From JAUNKE01 sp041853585 (GTDB lineage: Bacteria; Bacillota; Clostridia; Peptostreptococcales; Filifactoraceae): 24,367 nucleotides of DNA. Positions 18,242-24,367 of the stretch are shown piece after piece. The DNA lies in contig JBGZSM010000087.1 of NCBI GenBank assembly GCA_041853585.1, forward strand, positions 1 through 24,367. Reading direction: 5' to 3'. The notes beneath the pieces are model-generated. The model saw nothing but the letters and a program-made list of their open reading frames with translations. It searched no databases and was not told where the DNA came from. Both the position numbers and the translations under genes were made by a program. The number at the start of each line of letters is the position of its first letter. Position 1 is the first letter of the stretch.

Positions 18242-18988
18242 ATGGAAAATAAAACATTAGCCATTGTCAATGGAAACGAAATCAAAAAATCCGACCTCGA
18301 CTTTATGTTTGCAAATCTCAGTCCGCAGGTTGCCAGCCAATTTATCGGACCGGAAGGCGAAAAAAAATTGCTGTCGGAGCTTATCAATCAAAAATTATTG
18401 CTCGTTGATGCGTTGGAAAGCAACATGGATGCGAGTGAAGAATTTGAATTGGAGCTTGCAAAACTCAAAGAGAATCTGCTTTCACAATTCGCCGTTAAAA
18501 AAATCATCGGCTCGGTGACAACCGACGAAGCGGAAGCAAAATCGTTCTACGATGAGCATCCGGAATATTTTATGTCGCCTGCACAAATTCGTGCAAGCCA
18601 TATTCTCGTTTCGGAAGAAGAAAAGGCAAATCAGCTCTATGAGCAAATCCAAGGCGGTGCGGATTTTGCCGAATTGGCAAAGGACAACTCAAGCTGCCCT
18701 TCTTCATCTGTCGGCGGCGATTTGAACTACTTCGGAAAAGGTCAGATGGTTCCAGAATTTGAAGAAGCCGTTTTTGCACTTGAAATCAATCAGGTTTCCA
18801 AGCCGGTCAAAACACAATTCGGATATCATCTTATCCAGTTGACCGACAAAAAAGAAGAAGACAAAGTGCCGTTTGAGCAAGCGAAAGAAAATATCATTCA
18901 GAATTTGACCGCGCAAAAACAGCATGACACTTACAATGCTCATTTGGAAGAACTCCGAAAAAAATATAAAGTCGAAATCAGCGAATAA
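18242..18988 (+). CDS. Parvulin-type peptidyl-prolyl cis-trans isomerase without signal peptide
   Basis: A 248-residue protein of the PpiC/SurA group, which speeds proline isomerisation and helps folding. Residues about 1-110 form the helical SurA_N-like chaperone part, starting with the usual NGNEIKKSDLD segment. The parvulin domain is at about 116-206: IRASHILVSEEE, GADFAELAKDNSSCPSS, GGDLNYFGKGQMVPEFE and FGYHLIQL. Unlike PrsA there is no signal peptide or lipobox, so it should act in the cytoplasm. AAAGGAA lies seven bases before the ATG. It is a single-gene unit on the plus strand, divergent from miaB, with its own terminator. Confidence 0.9.
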   Translation: MENKTLAIVNGNEIKKSDLDFMFANLSPQVASQFIGPEGEKKLLSELINQKLLLVDALESNMDASEEFELELAKLKENLLSQFAVKKIIGSVTTDEAEAKSFYDEHPEYFMSPAQIRASHILVSEEEKANQLYEQIQGGADFAELAKDNSSCPSSSVGGDLNYFGKGQMVPEFEEAVFALEINQVSKPVKTQFGYHLIQLTDKKEEDKVPFEQAKENIIQNLTAQKQHDTYNAHLEELRKKYKVEISE

Positions 18989-18994
18989 ATCATA

Positions 18995-19020
18995 AAGGGA
19001 GCTTGGCTCCTTTTTTGTTT
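18995..19020 (+). terminator. Rho-independent terminator of the prolyl isomerase gene
   Basis: AAGGGAGC (18995-19002) pairs with GCTCCTTT (19006-19013), with one G-T pair and a three-base loop, and runs into TTTTTTGTTT. It starts six bases after the stop codon. Confidence 0.85.
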
Positions 19021-19023
19021 CAA

Positions 19024-19051
19024 CAAAAAAAGAGAACCCGTTCGGATTCCC
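19024..19051 (-). terminator. Rho-independent terminator of rpsU-yqeY
   Basis: On the minus strand GGGAATCC (19051-19044) pairs with GGGTTCTC (19039-19032) over eight bases including two G-T pairs, with loop GAAC, followed by TTTTTTTG. It is 11 bases after the yqeY stop and back-to-back with the plus-strand terminator. Confidence 0.85.
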
Positions 19052-19062
19052 TTAAATTCATT

Positions 19063-19506
19063 TTAAGAAAGTAGCTTTTTGACCATTTCGTTGATTCTTT
19101 TTCCATCAGCTCTGCCTTTTGCCACTTCATTCACTTTACCCATAATTTTGCCCATATCCTTCATCGATTGAGCATTTGTTGCTTGAATTGCCTCAGATAC
19201 GATTTTTTCCAATTCGTCATCTGTCAGTTGTTTTGGAAGATAAAAAGCTAATAATTCTATTTCTTGCTTCGTTTGCTCAATAAGGTCTTCACGCCCCGCT
19301 TTTTCAAATTCAGTCAATGCATCTTTGCGCTGCTTTTGCTGTTTTGAAATGATGTCCAAAATATCATCATCCGTCAATTCGACTCGTTCGTCAACCTCTT
19401 TTTGCTTTATTGCCGCTCTAATCATCGTAATAACGGATTTCTTGATACTGTCCTTGTTTTTCATCGCGTCTTTAAGATCCGTCATCAATTTTTCATTCAG
19501 CGTCAT
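19063..19506 (-). CDS. yqeY: GatB/YqeY domain protein
   Basis: A small soluble protein of the YqeY family, related to the tail domain of the GatB amidotransferase subunit that contacts tRNA; its precise role is not settled. Family features are the MTLNEKLMTDLKDAMKNKD start, the helical middle (KQQKQRKDALTEFEKAGRED) and the C-terminal GKIMGKVNEVAKGRADG segment. A GTG at 19515 would add three codons, but AAGG then lies too close; the ATG at 19506, eight bases after AAGG, matches the usual family start and gives 147 residues. It follows rpsU by 19 bases, a very common pairing in Bacillota. Confidence 0.92.
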   Translation of the reverse strand: MTLNEKLMTDLKDAMKNKDSIKKSVITMIRAAIKQKEVDERVELTDDDILDIISKQQKQRKDALTEFEKAGREDLIEQTKQEIELLAFYLPKQLTDDELEKIVSEAIQATNAQSMKDMGKIMGKVNEVAKGRADGKRINEMVKKLLS

Positions 19507-19525
19507 TTTCTTCACCTTCTATCAA

Positions 19526-19702
19526 CTATCTTTTTTTCTTTCTTGCAGCTTCAGCTTTTTTCTTTCTTTTTACACTCGGTTTGTCGTAGTGCTCTCTTTT
19601 TCTAACCTCTGCCATTACACCGGAAAGAGCGCATTGACGCTTAAATCTTCTAAGTGCACTATCCAGAGTTTCATTTTCTTTTACTCTTACTTCTGTCGCC
19701 AT
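19526..19702 (-). CDS. rpsU: 30S ribosomal protein S21
   Basis: S21 is a small basic protein of the 30S subunit, near the mRNA-rRNA pairing site used in initiation. The 58 residues show VRVKENETLDSALRRFKRQC, then a basic tail rich in KKK and RKKK. I start at the ATG at 19702, giving MATEVRVKEN; a frame reaching 19720 would place the ribosome binding site inside the gene. That site, GGAGGGGGGG, is unusually G-rich, six bases before the ATG. It is first in a two-gene unit with yqeY, under a near-consensus promoter. Confidence 0.95.
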   Translation of the reverse strand: MATEVRVKENETLDSALRRFKRQCALSGVMAEVRKREHYDKPSVKRKKKAEAARKKKR

Positions 19703-19767
19703 CTTTATCCCCCCCTCCAAACTAACAATTTTTTGTGGAATGCTATGAGTAAAGCAATTACCCGTAT

Positions 19768-19796
19768 ATTATACTCTTTTTTCAAATAGTTTTCAA
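19768..19796 (-). promoter_or_regulatory. Promoter of rpsU-yqeY
   Basis: Minus-strand TTGAAA (19796-19791), 17 bases, TATAAT (19773-19768): one mismatch at most from consensus in each box. The start would be near 19761, about 60 bases before rpsU. This is the best promoter in the window and fits a ribosomal protein gene. Confidence 0.8.
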
Positions 19797-20070
19797 GTAT
19801 TTTTTACAATCACCGATTTTTACGCGCAAAATACTTTTGGATTTTTTGCATTTTGCTTTTTGAAATCTAATTTCCATCGCGAATGTCAATTTCCAAAATC
19901 TGACACTAAAACTCATTAGAAAAAACCGTTGTCAACAATTTGTATTTTGAATAAGTGTTCTTTGTTTTCCGCCGTTCCATCGAAACGGAAAAAGTATGAT
20001 ATTTCTCTACGATTTATTAGGCTTTAGTGTGATCTCTGTTTTTGATTTTAAAAATAAATTTTTTACTGCA
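19797..20070. other. Gene-free AT-rich gap between rpsU promoter and RTX terminator
   Basis: I see no credible gene here. It holds an inverted repeat, TTTTCCG (19965-19971) with CGGAAAA (19986-19992), with an alternative inner pairing CCGTT/AACGG; it lacks a T tract and its function is unknown. A TTTGCATTTT word at 19845 also occurs twice downstream of miaA. Confidence 0.4.
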
Positions 20071-20106
20071 TATTAAAGTTGGGATTTGAATTTCTCAAAC
20101 CCCAAC
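20071..20106 (-). terminator. Terminator downstream of the RTX gene
   Basis: On the minus strand GTTGGGGTTTGA (20106-20095) pairs with TCAAATCCCAAC (20089-20078) over 12 bases with one G-T pair and a five-base loop. The T tract is weak (TTTAATAT). It lies 33 bases after the RTX stop. Confidence 0.75.
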
Positions 20107-20139
20107 TAAACTCACAAATTATTATCATCCAAAAAGAAA

Positions 20140-22713
20140 TCAGTTGTTCGTCCAGAATTGATTGTAGATATTTTGAACATCATCTCGTCTCTCTTGAATT
20201 GCTTGATTCCATGTCATACCATGTTCTTGAGTGTATGCCGCCATCGCCTGAATGAGCAAATCGATTTTATGACTATGCAACACCTTATTATCCGCAGAAT
20301 AGAATTCTTCCACTTCCGTCTGTTTTCCAAATCCCCAATTCTCAATGATAATTTGGTCTTTACTGTTTGCCAAAGATATTTTCATATCATAGCCCTGCTT
20401 TTCAAAGATTAGGTTGAGCATATCATCGCCGAAGACTAAACGATCCGTACTCGGATTTCCTACAAAGTCATTTTCTTTAATTCTGTCTCGTCCATCTCCG
20501 CGATTAAAATAATAAGTGTCGGAACCGGTATATCCGTCCAAGATATCATTTCCTTTGCCGCCGGTAATTTGATCATCTCCATAGGAAGCTTTAATATAAT
20601 CATTTTTATCCGTTCCAAACAAGCGATCATTCTCATTCGTTCCGTTTATTATATTCGGCTTATTCGCTTCTTCAGTTTTTCGGATAATATCGTTTATTGC
20701 ATCAATGTTTAGCACACTCCCGTCCGCAAATTTGATCTGCTCAATCATTCGTACTGTGTAATAGAATTCATTTTTCACCGTAATTAGATTATCTACTGTT
20801 TTCTTGTCCTTACTATACACTTCAATAATCATGTCTTTTCCATCACGAATGATTCGGATATCATCCACATCAATTCCGTTCTTAAACTCAATTGTATCTG
20901 TGCTTGGATTTCCTTTGTAATCCACTTCCCCTTGAATGATATCTTCTCCATCGCCACGCCCAAACACATAGGTAGTACTTCCGGCATTTCCATGAATAAC
21001 ATCATTTCCTCGTCCGGCTTCAACAGCTAGATTACCTTGCGGCATTTTTATCACATCATCGCCTGTGGTACCGAACATATATTCAGAGCGTTTTCGAAGT
21101 TCTTTAGCGGTCCATACGGTTCCGTTTGCAAATTTCAACTGCTCAATTTGTGGACTCGTCATCCAGATTTCATCTTTGATGATAATCTCATTGTCAATGC
21201 GCTGATTATCACTCCAAATTTGAATTACCAAATCACCGTTTCGTTGAACGACACGAACATCATTTTCTGAGATTCCTTCCTTTAATAATATCGTGTCAAT
21301 GTCCTGCTGATGAGTGTAATGGATTCTGTCAATAATTGTGTCCGTTCCATCGCCGCGTCCGATAACATAGGTATCGCTTCCGGCATTACCAATCATGGTA
21401 TCATTTCCTTTGCCCGCGTCAATTCGATGTCCACCGTGCTCCACGCGGATTGTATCATCGCCATCAGTTCCCATAATTATCTTAGATTTATTATACAGAG
21501 TTTCTTTATCCCAGACAGTTCCGTCCGCAAAAACAACTTCTTCAATTGATTGAACGGTATATTCAAAATCATCCTTTACAATAATCGTGTTATCCACCGT
21601 TTTTTTATCTTTACTGAGCACTTTGATAACAAGATTTTGTCCGCTTCTTTCGACCAATACATCATCTGCGGAAATCCCTTCATTAAATCGAATGGTGTCC
21701 ATACTTGGATTGCCGGCATAATCAATTTCGCCTTGGATAGTGTCTTCTCCATCTCCGCGTGAAAATTCATAGGTATGACTTCCGGCATCTCCGATTAATA
21801 TGTCATTTCCTTTTCCACCGATAAGATGATTATTATAAGGACTTCCATAAAGAATATCGTCACTGTCATATCCTCTTATTATGCCATCAAAAGTATGACT
21901 TTCATCAATATGTCTTACCTTCTCATCAACTTGTTCTCTTGTTAAAACCGTTCCGTCATCAAATACGAATTTCGAAATATTTCCATTGGCACTATTGAAA
22001 TATCCTTTGATCAAAGTTGAATTTTCATAAAGATAATTTATTCGTAAATCCTCTCCAACTCGAACAAATCTCATATCTTCTTCTTTGATTTCCGGTGTGA
22101 ATTTAATCGTATTTTCAAACGCCCCTGTTTCTTCAATAATATAACTTAGTCTCTCAGAACTGACAATATAGGTGTCGCTACCTTCACCACCACGCAGGAT
22201 GTCCGTTCCGCCCTTGCCGTCAATGATGTCGTCGCCCGCTCCGCCTTCAATAATTTCTTCCCAATGTTTCCCGAAGAAATAGTCTTCGTTTGTTCCGGTA
22301 AGCACATCATTTTTGTCACTGCCTATAATATGCTTTGTTTTTTTCAGGATTTCGCTCATATCCAGAACGCTTCCGTCTGCAAATTCAATTTTTTCAAGGT
22401 TTTCATTGTATAGCACTTCTTTTAGGTGAATGATATTATCTTCTTTTGCCTTGTCTTTGGAAAGTACTTTGATTATCAAATCCTTGCCGTTTCGAGTAAA
22501 AGTTAAATCATTCGAAGAAATATCACCTGCGAATCGAATCGTATCTTTTTTCTTCTTATCCACACGACGAGCGAAGTTAACTGTATCCTCCCCGTCTCCC
22601 CGATCGAATACAAAAGTATCTTTATCATTTGTAAGATTGTTCCATGAAATCTCCTTTTCATTTACAAATCCGCCATGAAGTATATCGTTACCTTTTCCGC
22701 CCTCTCGTGTCAA
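20140..22713 (-). CDS. RTX (hemolysin-type Ca2+-binding repeat) protein, apparently missing its 5' part
   Basis: An acidic protein of 857 codons without cysteine, built of six units of about 120-150 residues (starting near 5, 131, 282, 413, 547, 690). Each unit has one or two Ca2+-binding nonapeptides (GGKGNDIL type), a GSDTYVFGRGDGEDTI-like strand pair, a TDTIxFxxGI..DD segment and an IExxxFADGTV end, as in the haemolysin-type calcium-binding related domain. The tail (from about 815, IDLLIQAMAAYTQEHGMTW) resembles the C-terminal secretion region of type I exported RTX proteins. The frame opens at a TTG with no ribosome binding site, directly in a nonapeptide, and upstream in-frame codons run only to a TAG at 22756-22758 with no start. 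So this is probably the C-terminal part of a larger toxin or adhesin gene cut off by the neighbouring element. Function beyond Ca2+ binding and export is unknown. Confidence 0.8.
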   Translation of the reverse strand: MTREGGKGNDILHGGFVNEKEISWNNLTNDKDTFVFDRGDGEDTVNFARRVDKKKKDTIRFAGDISSNDLTFTRNGKDLIIKVLSKDKAKEDNIIHLKEVLYNENLEKIEFADGSVLDMSEILKKTKHIIGSDKNDVLTGTNEDYFFGKHWEEIIEGGAGDDIIDGKGGTDILRGGEGSDTYIVSSERLSYIIEETGAFENTIKFTPEIKEEDMRFVRVGEDLRINYLYENSTLIKGYFNSANGNISKFVFDDGTVLTREQVDEKVRHIDESHTFDGIIRGYDSDDILYGSPYNNHLIGGKGNDILIGDAGSHTYEFSRGDGEDTIQGEIDYAGNPSMDTIRFNEGISADDVLVERSGQNLVIKVLSKDKKTVDNTIIVKDDFEYTVQSIEEVVFADGTVWDKETLYNKSKIIMGTDGDDTIRVEHGGHRIDAGKGNDTMIGNAGSDTYVIGRGDGTDTIIDRIHYTHQQDIDTILLKEGISENDVRVVQRNGDLVIQIWSDNQRIDNEIIIKDEIWMTSPQIEQLKFANGTVWTAKELRKRSEYMFGTTGDDVIKMPQGNLAVEAGRGNDVIHGNAGSTTYVFGRGDGEDIIQGEVDYKGNPSTDTIEFKNGIDVDDIRIIRDGKDMIIEVYSKDKKTVDNLITVKNEFYYTVRMIEQIKFADGSVLNIDAINDIIRKTEEANKPNIINGTNENDRLFGTDKNDYIKASYGDDQITGGKGNDILDGYTGSDTYYFNRGDGRDRIKENDFVGNPSTDRLVFGDDMLNLIFEKQGYDMKISLANSKDQIIIENWGFGKQTEVEEFYSADNKVLHSHKIDLLIQAMAAYTQEHGMTWNQAIQERRDDVQNIYNQFWTNN

Positions 22714-22760
22714 GTTACTGACAAAACATTTTACAAGAAATTTACTTTTTATTCTCTACC

Positions 22761-22766
22761 ATTATA
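22761..22766 (-). promoter_or_regulatory. Possible -10 element upstream of the RTX fragment
   Basis: Minus-strand TATAAT (22766-22761); 17 bases upstream is TGGTTC, a poor -35. It lies between the recombinase terminator and the RTX fragment and could transcribe the fragment, but no usable ribosome binding site follows. A six-codon frame (MVENKK) begins in this box. Confidence 0.25.
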
Positions 22767-22830
22767 TCCCATATTCCCATCCAGAACCATATCCAAATTA
22801 CATATGTCAAAGCTATTAGAGTTATTTCCA

Positions 22831-22862
22831 AACAAAAGGAGAGCTTGTTATCACTCTCCTTT
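22831..22862 (-). terminator. Terminator of the serine recombinase gene
   Basis: AAAGGAGAG (22862-22854) and CTCTCCTTT (22843-22835) form a perfect nine-base stem with a ten-base loop that contains the recombinase stop codon; TTTTGTTTGG follows on the minus strand. The last sense codons of the gene are therefore part of the hairpin. Confidence 0.85.
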
Positions 22863-24333
22863 CCAATCAATCTTTACAATTTCTGTATCGCTACATGAAA
22901 TTGAGACAACATACCTTTCCATCAAATCTCTTGTAAGGCTTTCTCCGGATATTTTTTGCCTCTCACCCTCTTCCTTTTTACTTTTGATGTCGAGCTTTAG
23001 GCTTTCAATTTCTTCATCAACTCTTGCTTTTATATCAATAAACTTTTCTCTTGATATATTTCCAAGCTTATACCTATCAAACTCCTTCATTTTCTTTATT
23101 TCAAGATTCGCTATGATTTCTTCAAAAGATTTTTGTCTATCTTTCTTTAGTGGCTTCTCAGAATCTAAATCTGCGTACTTTGCTTTTATGACACCAAGCA
23201 CTTTTTCTTCCAAGACTTCCGCTCTTAGTTTCTTAACCGATATTCCATTGCAACTGCAAGTATCACAATGAAAATAGACAGGTTCTTTTGTTTTCTTTTT
23301 TACTCGTGTGAAAGTTAAAGCATGATTACACCGAGAACAGAAAACAAAACCTTGAAGCGGAGACTTTTGATACCACTTGTAGTCTGTATTCCTTCCTGAA
23401 ATAAAACTCTTCTTTTTTAGTATCTCTCTTACCCGTTGGAAATCTTCTACCGAAATGATTGCTTCATGATGATTAAAAACTCTCTCCCAATGCTCCCTTG
23501 GTTTTAATCGAGCCCTTCTTTTATCTATTGAGGAAGTTTCTTTCATATTAAACACATAAGTTCCTGTATAATTTTCGTTTCCAAGTATTTGTGAAATTCT
23601 CGCTTGTGTCCATATCAACCGATTTTTATTCAAAAGCGGATTCCCATCTTTCATTTCCTCTTTTGAATATCGCTCTCCCGTAGTTGAGATGCCCTCCTCG
23701 TTCAATATTTGAGAGATCTTGCGAGTAGAAATTCCCTCAAGTGCAAGGGAAAATATTCTCCGAACAATCCAAGCTTTTGTTTCATCAATGATAATCCGGT
23801 ACTTGTCATTCGGATCTTTAATATATCCCATCGGTGTTTTTCCCGATAAATACTTTCCTTGTCTTTTAAGTGTATAGGTTACACTCTTCACTTTCTCAGC
23901 GATGTCTTTAGCATAGAAATCGTAAAGTAATGCCCTAAATTGAACATCTAAATCCGTTCCGTTGCCTTTTTCTTTCATACTGTCATAACCATCGTTGATT
24001 GCAATAAATCGAGTTCCCAAAAAAAGGAAATATATTCTCCAGATAATCACCGAGTTTGATATAATCTCTCATAAAGCGAGAAAGATCTTTAACGATTATG
24101 GCTGAGATTTTTCCATCTTTTAACTCGTTCATCATCCTTTGATAGGCAGGTCTTTTTTCACTTGTTCCGCTGTAACCGTCATCTACATATTCTTCCCTTT
24201 GTATGGACTTAAGCTCGGAGGATTGATTCAGAAACTCATTTAGAAGCATTCTTTGGCTCGTTACACTTTGACTTTCATCTTTGTTGAAATCATCTTCCGA
24301 TGATAATCGGATGTATAAAGCTATTTTAGACAT
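22851..24333 (-). pseudogene. Large serine recombinase, apparent +1 frameshift in a T7 run
   Basis: A site-specific recombinase of the large serine (resolvase/TnpX-like) class that would cut and rejoin DNA at attachment sites through a serine nucleophile. Piece one (24333-23983, 116 codons) has the catalytic start YIRLSSED, with Arg9 and Ser11 as expected key residues, then DDGYSGTSEKRPAYQRMM and KDLSRFMRDY. Piece two continues with the recombinase domain (GKTPMGY, ISQILNEEGIS, QILGNENYTGTYV), a Cys-rich zinc ribbon (CSRCNHAL, CDTCSC) and a coiled coil. Removing one T from the seven at 24019-24025 joins them as IFPFLGTRFIAIND, giving about 506 residues. The gene is AT-rich next to the repair genes. 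It may be inactive, or the extra base may be a sequencing error. Confidence 0.88.
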
Positions 24334-24367
24334 ATTGTACCCTCTCTTTCTGAGACCTCAACCTTGA

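Larger units (their letters stand above)
22714..24367. mobile_element. End of a serine-recombinase mobile element, continuing past the right edge
   Basis: The stretch holds the recombinase and its terminator and is poorer in GC than the left part: hand counts on single 60-base lines give 16 GC at 23041 and 22 at 23701, against 35 at 13861 in mutL. The recombinase sits at the end facing the RTX fragment, as is usual for such elements. The exact boundary is unknown; it should fall between about 22700 and 22834. No flanking repeat can be defined with only one end in view. Confidence 0.5.

Noticed and set aside
19032..19051. GAAC-CC-GTTC resembling a LexA (SOS) box
   Set aside because: The Bacillota box needs four bases between the halves; this is two, and the sequence is the stem of a terminator.
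20400..22713. Periodic repeats that could suggest a CRISPR array or tandem DNA repeat
   Set aside because: Period is about 120-150 codons and the repeats are protein-level RTX units with diverged DNA; no short identical repeats with spacers.
22714..22758. Extending the RTX gene upstream into the element
   Set aside because: The in-frame stretch has no start codon before a TAG and its peptide has no RTX character.

Overview
The window looks like a chromosomal stretch from an anaerobic Bacillota (Clostridia-type) bacterium. The grounds are the six-gene Na+/H+-translocating ferredoxin:NAD+ oxidoreductase operon in the order rnfCDGEAB, the ctpA-uvrB-uvrA and miaB-mutS-mutL-miaA gene orders, an endonuclease-type MutL, strong GGAGG-like ribosome binding sites and TATAAT promoters. 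An oral or gut relative of Filifactor/Peptostreptococcaceae is possible because of the RTX gene, but this cannot be settled by eye.

Layout. 1-5443 (minus strand): a DNA-repair cluster, ctpA (S41 protease), uvrB and uvrA; uvrA runs off the left edge, and uvrB is broken by an apparent +1 in an A8 run. 5454-10762: the rnf operon with promoter, a possible leader ORF and a terminator. 10781-18022: the miaB-mutS-mutL-miaA operon (tRNA hypermodification plus mismatch repair), tightly overlapping and closed by a hairpin terminator. 18242-18988 (plus strand): a lone parvulin-type prolyl isomerase without a signal peptide, facing a small rpsU-yqeY operon (19063-19796) across two back-to-back terminators. 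19797-20139: a gene-poor gap holding a terminator. 20140-22713: the carboxy-terminal part of a large RTX (hemolysin-type Ca2+-binding repeat) protein. 22714-24367: the end of an AT-rich mobile element with a frameshifted large serine recombinase on the same strand.

How it fits together. The left 20 kb is ordinary housekeeping: nucleotide excision repair, mismatch repair, tRNA A37 modification, respiration through Rnf, and translation. The right 4 kb is accessory. The RTX reading frame starts in the middle of a Ca2+-binding repeat, with a TTG codon and no ribosome binding site, about 140 bp from the recombinase. The simplest reading is that a serine-recombinase element has split an RTX gene and that the 5' part of that gene lies beyond the element, outside the window. 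Whether the split is permanent, or reversible by excision, is the most interesting open question here.

Both broken genes (uvrB and the recombinase) are repaired by deleting one base from a homopolymer (A8 and T7), so consensus errors, transcriptional slippage and true mutation all have to be considered.
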